This document shows, piece by piece, positions 52,083 to 60,851 of a DNA stretch of 64,000 nt. This stretch comes from Gallionellales bacterium 39-52-133 (GTDB lineage: Bacteria > Pseudomonadota > Gammaproteobacteria > Burkholderiales > Gallionellaceae), in assembly GCA_002278935.1 (NCBI GenBank), contig NCJL01000008.1, forward strand, positions 186,001 to 250,000, given 5' to 3'. Every line of letters starts with the position of its first letter. Position 1 is the stretch's first letter. The notes below the pieces were generated by a model that was given only the letters and a program-made list of their open reading frames with translations, made no database searches and was not told where the DNA came from. Position numbers and translations under genes: made by a program.

Positions 52083-52508
52083 TTATTTCAAGCCCTGCAC
52101 CCCGCCCAGCTGGTGAACCTGCTCCTGTTCCTCCGGGGTCAGAGCCCTGTATCCGTTGGAAAAAGGCCAGCCGTATCCCCAGCGAAACGCGGAAGGCCAC
52201 CAGGGCGAGCCGCCAACCCTTACACCGGCAAGCATCAGTGCGGCGATCTCGGGCTTGCCCACCGACTTCACACAGGCATGCAGTGCTTCGTCTGCGCTCA
52301 TGCGCTCTTCGGCACTGCCGCCAGCCCAGTATTTTTTATCGTGCTCGGTGCAGCACTGGTGCCACAAGTCCCTGTGTGCATGCGTGCCTTCCGGAAACCT
52401 GCTGCAGCCATCCGTGGTAAAGGGTTGCAAACGGGTGGGGCCGGAAACCTGACAAGCAGCCAACAAGGCAAGCATGACGCTGATCACTATCAATCTGATT
52501 TTATTCAT
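52083..52508 (-). CDS. Lipoprotein with phospholipase-A2-like CCxxHD motif
   Basis: A 141 aa predicted lipoprotein: signal with lipobox LAAC and acylated Cys19, then a small domain with DGCSRFPEG and WHQCCTEHDKKYWAGG. The CCxxHD (Cys52, Cys53, His56, Asp57) resembles the catalytic helix of secreted phospholipase A2, where His and Asp form the dyad. It could release fatty acids from phospholipids for the fad genes immediately downstream. Function is inferred from this motif and its position only; the calcium loop is not obvious. Confidence 0.65.
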   Translation of the reverse strand: MNKIRLIVISVMLALLAACQVSGPTRLQPFTTDGCSRFPEGTHAHRDLWHQCCTEHDKKYWAGGSAEERMSADEALHACVKSVGKPEIAALMLAGVRVGGSPWWPSAFRWGYGWPFSNGYRALTPEEQEQVHQLGGVQGLK

Positions 52509-52758
52509 AAAAAATTATCGACAAATCCATGGGAAGTTCATCCTGAATAATCATTTGCTAAATTACTCCTGGCGAGTCTCTAATTGGATGCCGGCTAAAA
52601 TTATCACAGACAGAAATAAATCACAGCAAATAATATTCTTATCAGGTGACATTCACAGCGCCTGATTAGGCTAGAATCTGCAAAACCAATTTTAATGCTG
52701 CAGGTGTTGCACAGGCTGGCTTTTTTTACCCCTGACTGCATACACGCCGGGAATATTT

Positions 52759-55089
52759 ATGAAACCAAGCAAACAGCCGCCGCCCCCCCGCGAAAGCAAA
52801 GTGAAGCAGGCACTACTCGGTCTATACGGAATTGTCGGTGTGTCTGTTTCCACCTTTGGCGGATTCAAGGTTCCTTTTGCAGAATCACACGCCAAGGAAT
52901 ACTGGCGTCATGCGGTCGCAGGAATTATATTTGTACTGATGCTGGTTGCAGGCATACTCAGCCTGGCCCTGTATATGTTTGACGCAAACTATTTCAAGTC
53001 GCAGATGGTTGACTACGTCAAGGTGCACAACCAGCGCGACCTGACCCTGGATGGCGATATCAGGGTTACCTTTTTCCCCAGACTGGGGCTGGACTCCGGA
53101 AAAATGTCGCTGAGCCAGCGAAACAGCAACAAAGGATTTGCTTCCATTGAAAACGCCCGGCTGTATATTGCATGGTGGCCGCTGTTGCGCAAGCAACTGC
53201 AGATTGAAAGCGTCGCGCTTGATGGCATGCACGCCAACATCATTCGCTACAAGAACGGCAGCACCAACCTCGATGACCTGCTGGAATCCGATGGCAACCT
53301 CGGCAGCGTTAAATTTGAAATTGACAAAATCAAGATAAACAACTCTTCCGCCAATTTGCAGGATGAAGCTGCCGGTCTTTTCTTGTCGCTGCATAACGTC
53401 AATATTGAAACCGGAAAGCTCACAGATTCCACACCCGGTAATGTCACGGCGAGCTTTCGCCTGGAATCAGCCAGGCCGCGCATCGATACCAGGGTAAAAC
53501 TGAATAGCCATGTGTTCTTTGAGCTCGCCACCGACCATTATGAGTTCGCCAATTTCGAGGGTGAAGCAGAAGGCGAGGCCTCGGGTCTGAGCAATCTCGC
53601 ACTCACCTTTCAGGGCAGCATCAACAGTTACCCCTCGCTCGATCGGCTGGTGCTGGACAAATTCAGCGCATCCGCCAAGGGCAAGCTCGAAAACCGCCGG
53701 GTTGAAGCCAAGCTCGATATCCCCAAACTGGAATGGCTCAAAAAACAGCTAAGCGGAAATGCCCTGGCCTTTAACGCCACTCTGCTGCAGGAAGATGAGA
53801 ACTTGACCGCCTCAATCGAACTGCCTGCGTTCGCCATGAAAGACAACAAATTGCTGGCTGACAGTATCTCCGCCAATGTTGATTTATTCAAAAAAGGCAG
53901 CACGCTGCAAGGCAAGCTAAGCAGCCCTCTGAGCGTCGAGTTATCACCTTTCCTCATACAGCTGCCGTCGATCTCCAGCAGCTTCAGCGGCACACATCCG
54001 CTGCTGGCCAGCAAGGTGAGCGCAAACATCAGCGGCAATATGCAGGCGAATTTATCCGATCAGGATGTGAAGTTTGGCCTCAAGGCCAAAATTGACGACA
54101 GCAATTTAGCCGGCAACCTGCGCGTGCAAAATTTCAGCCAGCCTGCTTATGTTTTTGACCTTGGTGTCAACAGCCTCGATCTTGATCATTATCTTGCGAG
54201 TGACTGGACAAAACGCTGGCAGGACGAGAACCTGCCTTTCGATTTCAGCTCGCTCAAAAATGTAAACCTGCGCGGCAAATTGCGCAGCAACGAATTCAAA
54301 TTTGCCAAATTAAAATTTGCCAACCTTGTTGCCGATATCAAGGCAGACCAGGCCAGCCTGTTAATCGAGCCGCTCAACGCCCGTCTCTACAGCGGTGCGA
54401 CGACAGGAAGCTTAGGCATTGCCGCCGGTGAAATCCCAACATTCACCTTCAGGCAAAAACTGGCCGGCGTGCAACTCGACTCCCTGCTTGCAGACCTGTT
54501 TCCGGGCGAAGCCAGGCTGGCCGGCAAAGGCAACCTCACGCTGGATCTGAACGCGAAGGGCATCAATGTTGGTGAGTTACGCAAGGATCTGAACGGCAAT
54601 GTCAGCCTGGCTCTCTCACGTGGCTCACTGGCCGGAATCAATCTGACTGAAGCTCTGGTGGCGGGCAAAAGCCAACTCGGCCTTAAAGACGGCAAACGCA
54701 CGGAACCCGCCAAATTCACGGATGCCACGACATTCTCCGAATTTAAAGCTACCTTTGAGATCAAGGACGGCAAAGCAGACAACAGCGATTTTCTGATGAA
54801 ATCGCCGCTCATCAGCAGCAAGGGCGAAGGTAACATTACGCTCCAAACTGGCCAGCTGGACTATCGCCTGAATAGCAGCGTTGCCGGCAACCTGAAACGC
54901 AGCAATGGCGAACTGGCCGAGTTAAAGGGAGTCACTATTCCGCTGCGTGTTACCGGCCCCTATGGCGCACCTTCCATCATTCTTGACTTTGCCAATGCCA
55001 GCGGTATGAAGATTGCAAAACCAGCCAATACGCTTCCGCTCAAACCTGCCCCTGTTCCAGCTAAAACAGCCAAGCCCGCCAAAAAATAA
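52759..55089 (+). CDS. AsmA-family protein
   Basis: A 776 aa protein with one TM helix at about residues 51-74 and a large periplasmic beta-rich domain typical of AsmA/YhdP-type proteins. Landmarks are DLTLDGDIRVTFFPRLGLDSGKMSLSQ near residue 94 and, at the C-terminus, LRKDLNGNVSLALSRGSLAGINL and GKGEGNITLQ-type strands. The tail is Ala/Pro/Lys-rich. Such proteins are thought to move or organise lipids between the membranes. Start ATG 52759 has GGGAATATTT upstream. The 250-base divergent gap before it shows only a weak promoter-like TAGAAT. Confidence 0.85.
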   Translation: MKPSKQPPPPRESKVKQALLGLYGIVGVSVSTFGGFKVPFAESHAKEYWRHAVAGIIFVLMLVAGILSLALYMFDANYFKSQMVDYVKVHNQRDLTLDGDIRVTFFPRLGLDSGKMSLSQRNSNKGFASIENARLYIAWWPLLRKQLQIESVALDGMHANIIRYKNGSTNLDDLLESDGNLGSVKFEIDKIKINNSSANLQDEAAGLFLSLHNVNIETGKLTDSTPGNVTASFRLESARPRIDTRVKLNSHVFFELATDHYEFANFEGEAEGEASGLSNLALTFQGSINSYPSLDRLVLDKFSASAKGKLENRRVEAKLDIPKLEWLKKQLSGNALAFNATLLQEDENLTASIELPAFAMKDNKLLADSISANVDLFKKGSTLQGKLSSPLSVELSPFLIQLPSISSSFSGTHPLLASKVSANISGNMQANLSDQDVKFGLKAKIDDSNLAGNLRVQNFSQPAYVFDLGVNSLDLDHYLASDWTKRWQDENLPFDFSSLKNVNLRGKLRSNEFKFAKLKFANLVADIKADQASLLIEPLNARLYSGATTGSLGIAAGEIPTFTFRQKLAGVQLDSLLADLFPGEARLAGKGNLTLDLNAKGINVGELRKDLNGNVSLALSRGSLAGINLTEALVAGKSQLGLKDGKRTEPAKFTDATTFSEFKATFEIKDGKADNSDFLMKSPLISSKGEGNITLQTGQLDYRLNSSVAGNLKRSNGELAELKGVTIPLRVTGPYGAPSIILDFANASGMKIAKPANTLPLKPAPVPAKTAKPAKK

Positions 55090-55151
55090 GTACTGAAACA
55101 TGTACCTCCCCGGCGCGACAAGCCGCAATTCGACACGCCAGAGAAACGATT

Positions 55152-55191
55152 AAAATATTCAATAAAATCAAATACTTACAATTTTATTGAA
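55152..55191. repeat. AT-rich dispersed element, copy 1, ending in a perfect hairpin
   Basis: Reads AAAATATTCAATAAAATC then AAATACTTACAATTTT. Here it is combined with a perfect 11-base inverted repeat, TTCAATAAAAT (55158-55168) and ATTTTATTGAA (55181-55191), two bases from the transaldolase stop. It could serve as a terminator for that gene. Confidence 0.65.
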
Positions 55192-55192
55192 T

Positions 55193-56272
55193 TTAGGGCA
55201 TCATCTCTGTTTTGGCTGATATCAACAGCACAAGCTCACTCCACGACTGCACAAATGCCGCAGTCCCGTCGCGCTGCAAATCTGCGGCGAGCGTATCCGG
55301 CGCCACACCCGCCCGTGAAAATTCGGCAAGCACTTCTTCGGCATCTCCGCCATCTGCCGGCAGCACGGATTTTATTTCGCCCGCTTCGGCAAACGCGAGC
55401 AAGGTCTTGTCGGGTATGGTGTTGATGGTGTCGGGTGCGGCAAGCGCATCGACATACAGGCTTGCCTTCGGTGCCGGATCTTTGGTGCCAGTGCTGGCCC
55501 ACAGCAGGCGCTGCGGCAGCGCGCCCGCAGCTTGCAGTTGCCGCCAGCGCGGCGAAACAAGCAGCTCGCGGTAAGCCTTGTAGGTGCGCATCGATATTGC
55601 AATGCCCAGCCGGTTGCGCAGTTCGCCCGCCACCTTGTCCTTCACCGCCACATCCCAGCGGCTTACAAATAACGAGGCCACGGAAGCAACCCGCGGATCG
55701 CGTCCGGCGGCAATGCGCCGCTCTATGCCGCGCATATAGGCAGCGGCAGCCGCGAGATAATGCTCGCGCGAAAACAGTAGCGTCACATTCACCGGCACGC
55801 CGGCAAAAATAACCTCTTCGATGGCAGCCAGTCCGGCTTCGGTTCCCGGAATTTTAATCAGCAAATTCGGCCGCGCCAGTCTTGCATGCAGCTGCAAGGC
55901 CGCCCTGATGGTGCCAGCTGTGTCATGCGCCAGCGCAGGCGGCACCTCAAGCGACACCCAGCCGTCTATGCCATCGCTTGCATCGTGCACGCCACGAAAC
56001 AGATCGGCAGCCCGGCTCAGATCCTCCACCGCCAGCTGCATGAAAATTTCTTCCGCCGATTCCCCGGCATGAAAATATTTGCGGATTGCAGCGTCATAAA
56101 CGGCAGAGCTTTTCAGCGCGTTATGAAATATGGTGGGATTGGAAGTCAGACCGGTGACAGAATATTCGCTGATATAACGCTGCAGAATGCCGTTGTCCAG
56201 CAACTCTCGCGTAATATTGTCCAGCCATAAGCGCTGGCCCAGACCGTGCAACTGCTGTGTAATTTTTATCAT
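55193..56272 (-). CDS. tal: Transaldolase
   Basis: A 359 aa class I aldolase of the pentose phosphate pathway, transferring dihydroxyacetone from sedoheptulose 7-phosphate to glyceraldehyde 3-phosphate. Visible: LWLDNITRELLDNG, GLTSNPTIFHNAL, Schiff-base Lys in NLLIKIPGTEAGLAA, VNVTLLFSREHYLAAAAAYMRG and LLWASTGTKDP. The length fits the longer bacterial transaldolase subfamily rather than the 317 aa TalB type. AGAGGCAG precedes the ATG. Confidence 0.93.
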   Translation of the reverse strand: MIKITQQLHGLGQRLWLDNITRELLDNGILQRYISEYSVTGLTSNPTIFHNALKSSAVYDAAIRKYFHAGESAEEIFMQLAVEDLSRAADLFRGVHDASDGIDGWVSLEVPPALAHDTAGTIRAALQLHARLARPNLLIKIPGTEAGLAAIEEVIFAGVPVNVTLLFSREHYLAAAAAYMRGIERRIAAGRDPRVASVASLFVSRWDVAVKDKVAGELRNRLGIAISMRTYKAYRELLVSPRWRQLQAAGALPQRLLWASTGTKDPAPKASLYVDALAAPDTINTIPDKTLLAFAEAGEIKSVLPADGGDAEEVLAEFSRAGVAPDTLAADLQRDGTAAFVQSWSELVLLISAKTEMMP

Positions 56273-56430
56273 CTGCCTCTGTCCCGTTCATTCAGATTAA
56301 CTATTCTTGCATGACTGAATCTAATGGGGACATCCGGTTGGATTTCAAGCAGCAGGGAAAGTCGGTATTGTCTCTGCCGACCAGGTAACGCTGCTTCAGG
56401 ATTTAGAGTCCACCGCTGATACACAATTGC

Positions 56431-56436
56431 TATAAT
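56431..56436 (+). promoter_or_regulatory. Possible -10 box for the MoxR operon
   Basis: A perfect TATAAT 27 bases upstream of the MoxR start. No convincing -35 lies at 16-18 bases, so this is a partial promoter call. The gap 56273-56462 has no other feature I can support. Confidence 0.35.
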
Positions 56437-56462
56437 TCAAGTATTCATCAATTGGAGTAACC

Positions 56463-57509
56463 ATGCGTCCGGCACAGCTTTTAACCGTACTAGATCGTGA
56501 ATTTTTAAGCGCACGCGAAGGACATCACACACCCGTGATGCTGTGGGGGCCGCCGGGTATCGGCAAGTCGCAGATTATCGCGCAGGTCGCCGCGCGCCAT
56601 GCCGCGCCGATGATCGATATACGCCTGTCGCAAATGGAACCCACCGACCTGCGCGGGATTCCGTTCCGTATTGAAAACCGCGTCGAATGGGCAGTGCCGT
56701 CTATGCTGCCGGATGCTGCAAAACATGGCCCCAACGGCATCCTGTTTCTGGACGAAATCACTTCCGCCCCGCCCAGCGTATCGGCCGCGGCTTATCAGCT
56801 AATCCTCGATCGCCGCCTTGGCGATTATGAAGTTCCTCCCGGCTGGGCTATCTTTGCGGCGGGCAACCGCCAGGGTGACAGAGGCGTGACTTACACCATG
56901 CCTGCGCCGCTGGCGAATCGCTTCTCGCACTTTGAAGTCGAGACCAATATCGATGACTGGGTCAGCTGGGCGTATGCCAACGGCATCGATGACAGGCTGA
57001 TAGGCTTTTTGCGCTTCAAACCCGAACTGCTGTTCGACTTTAATCCCGCACACAATCCGGTCGCTTTCCCCAGCCCGCGCTCGTGGGAGTTTGCACACCG
57101 CACTTTGCAGAAATTCGGCGACCATCCCGAGCTGCTGTTGCCCACACTGCAAGCCTGCGTCGGCCCGGCTGCCGGTCTCGAACTGCATGCGTTTATCGAG
57201 AATCTCGATAACATGCCTGACCTCGATGCGATCCTGCGCGGCGAGCCGGTACCCGTACCGCGCGAAGTAGACCTGCAATACGCGGTGGCGTCGGCACTGG
57301 TAGGCCGTGCGATCCGTGCAAAATGCACGCCTGAAGCAAAAGTGGTGCATGGTCATATCCTCGATTATGCGGCCCGTTTTCCACTGCGCGAGATGGGCAT
57401 CATGCTGGTTTCCGACATGCACCGCGCCATTGGTCAGAGTCTGTTTTCTGTGCCGCAGTTTTCCGCCTGGGCCAATGCGGTGGCCGATTTGATGCTGTAT
57501 GAAGCGTGA
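56463..57509 (+). CDS. MoxR-type AAA+ ATPase
   Basis: A 348 aa AAA+ ATPase. Walker A GPPGIGKS is at residues 29-36, Walker B GILFLDEIT at 92-100 and sensor-1 FAAGNRQ near 140. The conserved PMPAPLANRFSHFEVE follows. Members work as chaperones or metal-insertion motors with a von Willebrand A partner; here the VWA gene follows after 17 bases. GGAGTAACC precedes the start. Confidence 0.88.
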   Translation: MRPAQLLTVLDREFLSAREGHHTPVMLWGPPGIGKSQIIAQVAARHAAPMIDIRLSQMEPTDLRGIPFRIENRVEWAVPSMLPDAAKHGPNGILFLDEITSAPPSVSAAAYQLILDRRLGDYEVPPGWAIFAAGNRQGDRGVTYTMPAPLANRFSHFEVETNIDDWVSWAYANGIDDRLIGFLRFKPELLFDFNPAHNPVAFPSPRSWEFAHRTLQKFGDHPELLLPTLQACVGPAAGLELHAFIENLDNMPDLDAILRGEPVPVPREVDLQYAVASALVGRAIRAKCTPEAKVVHGHILDYAARFPLREMGIMLVSDMHRAIGQSLFSVPQFSAWANAVADLMLYEA

Positions 57510-57526
57510 AATATATTCAGTAACTC

Positions 57527-58783
57527 ATGGTTAAGCCGGAAATCGAAACCAAGCTGGCCGCAGCACGTACCCGTTTAATACTGGACAAGCCCTTTCTCGG
57601 CGCGCTGGCACTGCGCCTGCCGCTGGTTGCCGCCGATCCCAAATGGTGCGCCACCAGCGTCACCGATGCGCGCTGCCTTTACTACAACCCCGACTACATC
57701 GACAAGCTCAGTCTGGAGCAGACGCAATTTGTGCTGGCGCGCGAAGCGCTGCATTGCGCGCTGTCGCACTTCGCGCGGCGCCAGCACCGCATCAAGGCGC
57801 GCTGGGATGTGGCCTGCGAATACTCGATCAATCCTGTACTGGTGAAAGACGGCCTGACACCACCTCCCGCGACCATCGTGATCGATGCCTACGAAGGCAT
57901 GACAGCCGAGGAAATTTATCCCTTCATCGAGGATGATGACTCGGATGACGAGGATGCGGAAAATTCAAAATCCGCACAGGACAGCGACCCGGGCAAAGGC
58001 GGCTCGCAGAAAGGCGACGAGCAGCGCGAGGGAGGTGAAGGTCAGACGCCGCAAAATAATAACCCTCAATCCGGTGGCGACAGCGAAACCGAGCAGCAGG
58101 AAGAGCTGGAAGGAACACGCGGCGCCGCACAACCGGAGCCTCTTTCAGCCAGCGAACTGGATGCCTTGTCCACGCAATGGCAACAACGCATGGCCGGTGC
58201 CGCATTACAGGCGCAGCAGGCGGGCAAGCTGGGCGGAGCACTGGCACGGCTGGTAGGAGAAATGCAGCAACCCAAGCTGCCGTGGCGCATGCTGCTGGCG
58301 CGCTATATGACGCAGCTTGCCAGAGATGACTACAGCTACGCCAGACCTTCGCGCCGCGAAGGTGACATGATCATGCCCTCGTTGCGCAGCAGTCAGGCCA
58401 ATATCATGGTGGTGCTGGACACCAGTGGCTCAGTCACCAACGAAGAGCTCAATGAATTTCTGGCCGAGATCAACACCCTCAAAGCGCAGCTGCGCGCCAG
58501 CATTACGCTGCATGCCTGCGACACAGAGTTATCCAAAGACGGACCGTGGGTATTTGAAGCGTGGGAAGAATTCACGCTGCCCAAAGAATTTCACGGTGGC
58601 GGCGGCACCGATTTCCGCCCGATCTTCGACTGGATAAAATTGCACGGCATCTCTCCCGACATGCTGTTATATTTTACCGATGCCAAAGGCGAGTTCCCCA
58701 AGATAGAGCCGCACTATCCGATACTCTGGCTGGTCAAAGGCAAAGCGCCGGTACCGTGGGGGCAACGCATACAGTTGAATTAA
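57527..58783 (+). CDS. VWA-like protein (DUF2201, metallopeptidase-like N-terminus)
   Basis: A 418 aa partner of the MoxR ATPase. The N-terminal part resembles the DUF2201 putative metallopeptidase, but the HExxH-type site reads REALHCALSH: Arg72 takes the place of the first histidine. A long acidic, Gly/Gln-rich disordered linker covers about 135-205. The C-terminal VWA domain has a MIDAS metal site, DTSGS at 298-302, with GGGTDF further on. The protein is probably cytoplasmic. It sits 17 bases after the ATPase, suggesting a functional pair. Confidence 0.85.
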   Translation: MVKPEIETKLAAARTRLILDKPFLGALALRLPLVAADPKWCATSVTDARCLYYNPDYIDKLSLEQTQFVLAREALHCALSHFARRQHRIKARWDVACEYSINPVLVKDGLTPPPATIVIDAYEGMTAEEIYPFIEDDDSDDEDAENSKSAQDSDPGKGGSQKGDEQREGGEGQTPQNNNPQSGGDSETEQQEELEGTRGAAQPEPLSASELDALSTQWQQRMAGAALQAQQAGKLGGALARLVGEMQQPKLPWRMLLARYMTQLARDDYSYARPSRREGDMIMPSLRSSQANIMVVLDTSGSVTNEELNEFLAEINTLKAQLRASITLHACDTELSKDGPWVFEAWEEFTLPKEFHGGGGTDFRPIFDWIKLHGISPDMLLYFTDAKGEFPKIEPHYPILWLVKGKAPVPWGQRIQLN

Positions 58784-58824
58784 AACCATCTAAATCAAGC
58801 CCTTAGGCACAATCTCAAATTTTC

Positions 58825-58855
58825 GTAAGTATTTAATTGTATTGAATAATTTATC
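58825..58855 (-). repeat. AT-rich dispersed element, copy 7
   Basis: On the reverse strand it reads GATAAATTATTCAATAC then AATTAAATACTTAC. It fills the gap between the VWA gene and the DsrS-like gene. Confidence 0.65.
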
Positions 58856-58900
58856 AACCACATTAACCTGCATCGACTTGCTTAACGCTTACTATTACTT

Positions 58901-60064
58901 ATGGCCGAATTATCACCCGAAGACTCTTTAAGATTAAACGTGATGCTCGCCGGAGAAATCCAGGCGATACGCATTGACGCCGCCAACATGACGATCTACG
59001 GCCTGTCGCCACGCGGCACCGCCAGCATCAAGCTGCATCCCATTGGACGCAGCGACCAATATCTGCGCACTGCACGTGAATTGCTGGCGGGCTTTGCGAT
59101 CGGTTCGCCCGGCGGTTATCCGGTTTATCTGCAGCGCTGGACGCGCATGGGCCAGGCGCGCGACAAGGGGCTGGACAGATTATTGCTGCTGGGTGAACCG
59201 GAAGCTGTCACTTCAGTGGCGTACTCCAATGGCTTGACTGATGAGCTGGCAAGACGCGCATGGTGGGCGATGCCGGTGGCTGACCATGCGCGCCGCATGC
59301 TGGAACGGGAATGCGTGGTGCAGGGGCAGATGGGCAAGGTGCTGGCGGATTATCTGATTGAGCACCTGCCGTTTGAAAGCAATGCGCACATCATTATGGA
59401 CACCGTGCGCATCTTGCTGCAGCCCGGCCTGATCGACGAACAGGCGCGCCTCACCCTGTGGCGCAAGGGCGAAATGGACAATGCCTACCATGCCGGATTT
59501 CTCGCCAGCCTGCCCGACGCACTGCCGGAGCAACTTGGGCCGCGAGCGGATTTCGAAAGACTCAAATCCAGACTAGAAGTGCTAGCCTCACAGGGTAATA
59601 TTTTTGCGCAACAGTTGCAGCGCATCCTGTCCGCTCCCGGCCAGACATTTTTTCATGCCTATGACGAATTGCTGCGTTTCCCTGCAGACAAGGATGTGGT
59701 GATCGTGCTGCTGGATGCCCTCGCCTCTTATTTTGCAGTGCTGCGCCAGCAGCATGTGTGCAGCGGGGAGACGGTGGAAGATATTGAGAAGAATGTTGAA
59801 TTGTTTATTGCACACCAGGAAGCTTCATCACCTGTCGGCCAGTTGCTGCAAGCCGTGCCGGAACTGCATTCAGAAGTACATGCAATGCTGGCGCTGTCTT
59901 GCATGGATGTGGATATCGCCACGCCCATCATGTCGCAGACCACCGCCAGCGGCACGCTGATGCGCAAGAAACTGGAGCCGGTTTCCCTGCCTGTCCTGAA
60001 ATTGATTTCCGTACTGACCGGTAAAGAATTTTCAGCCAATACCTCGCGGCGTCGTTCGCGCTAA
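58901..60064 (+). CDS. DsrS-like protein
   Basis: A 387 aa soluble protein starting MAELSPEDSLRLNVMLAGEIQAIRID, with SPRGTASIKLHPIGRSDQYLRTARELLAGFAIGSPGGYPVYLQRWTRMGQA. I recall this wording from proteins named DsrS in sulfur-oxidising bacteria, where the dsr-linked gene has an unclear regulatory or accessory role. No dsr genes are visible here; it follows the MoxR-VWA pair by 117 bases on the same strand. Naming rests on memory of the family, so it is moderate. No SD is evident. Confidence 0.55.
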   Translation: MAELSPEDSLRLNVMLAGEIQAIRIDAANMTIYGLSPRGTASIKLHPIGRSDQYLRTARELLAGFAIGSPGGYPVYLQRWTRMGQARDKGLDRLLLLGEPEAVTSVAYSNGLTDELARRAWWAMPVADHARRMLERECVVQGQMGKVLADYLIEHLPFESNAHIIMDTVRILLQPGLIDEQARLTLWRKGEMDNAYHAGFLASLPDALPEQLGPRADFERLKSRLEVLASQGNIFAQQLQRILSAPGQTFFHAYDELLRFPADKDVVIVLLDALASYFAVLRQQHVCSGETVEDIEKNVELFIAHQEASSPVGQLLQAVPELHSEVHAMLALSCMDVDIATPIMSQTTASGTLMRKKLEPVSLPVLKLISVLTGKEFSANTSRRRSR

Positions 60065-60121
60065 CGATATTTAACATATCCAAAATTTCTGACGAACCCA
60101 TAAGAACTAAATTCGCACCAA

Positions 60122-60847
60122 ATGGAATACGAATTAAACAAACTCAATCAGCCAATTGGCCTCATCGTCAAAGACTGGAACACTCCAGCATTTCCTTCAC
60201 CTGAAGTCATGCAAGGTCAATTTTGTCGGCTTGAACCACTATCCGCAGATCGACATGCACAAAGTCTTTACAAGGCAAATGTTGTGGATGCCGAGGGGAA
60301 AAATTGGACCTATCTTCCCAATGGGCCATTTCCAGATTTTGACAACTATCGAAGCTGGCTCGAACAATGCGGCAAAGGACGTGATCCGCAGTTTTATGCA
60401 ATTATTGATCTGACAAATGGAAATGCAGTGGGCGTAGCCAGTTATTTACGTATTGACCCGACAAATGGCTCGATTGAAGTTGGATGGATTAATTATTCAC
60501 CGTTATTACAACGTAAACCGGCTGCCACTGAGGCGATGTATCTGATGATGGAAAGAGCATTCGATCTCGGGTACAGGCGATATGAATGGAAATGTAATGC
60601 GCTTAATGCACCCTCTCGCGCTGCGGCACAGCGTCTTGGCCTGTCTTACGAAGGTATTTTCAGGCAAGCAGTAGTAGTCAAAGGCCGCAACAGGGATACT
60701 GCATGGTATGCAGCAATAGATCAGGAGTGGCCAGATCTCAAAGCAGCCTTTACCAAGTGGCTAAGCCCTTCAAACTTTGATGCACAAGGAATGCAGCGCG
60801 TTTCTCTTTCTGCCCTGACCGCACCGATACTCAAGCAGCGCGGATAA
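60122..60847 (+). CDS. GNAT N-acetyltransferase (RimJ/RimL-like)
   Basis: A 241 aa acetyl-CoA-dependent acetyltransferase. The GNAT core runs from CRLEPLSADRHAQSLY through SIEVGWINYSPLLQRKPAATEAMYLMMERAFDLGYRRYEWKCNALNAPSRAAAQRLGLSYEGIFR. This resembles the group that acetylates protein N-termini or small amines. Its DNA is visibly more AT-rich than the genes on both sides, suggesting separate acquisition. It converges on suhB with four bases between stops. Confidence 0.87.
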   Translation: MEYELNKLNQPIGLIVKDWNTPAFPSPEVMQGQFCRLEPLSADRHAQSLYKANVVDAEGKNWTYLPNGPFPDFDNYRSWLEQCGKGRDPQFYAIIDLTNGNAVGVASYLRIDPTNGSIEVGWINYSPLLQRKPAATEAMYLMMERAFDLGYRRYEWKCNALNAPSRAAAQRLGLSYEGIFRQAVVVKGRNRDTAWYAAIDQEWPDLKAAFTKWLSPSNFDAQGMQRVSLSALTAPILKQRG

Positions 60848-60851
60848 TCAA

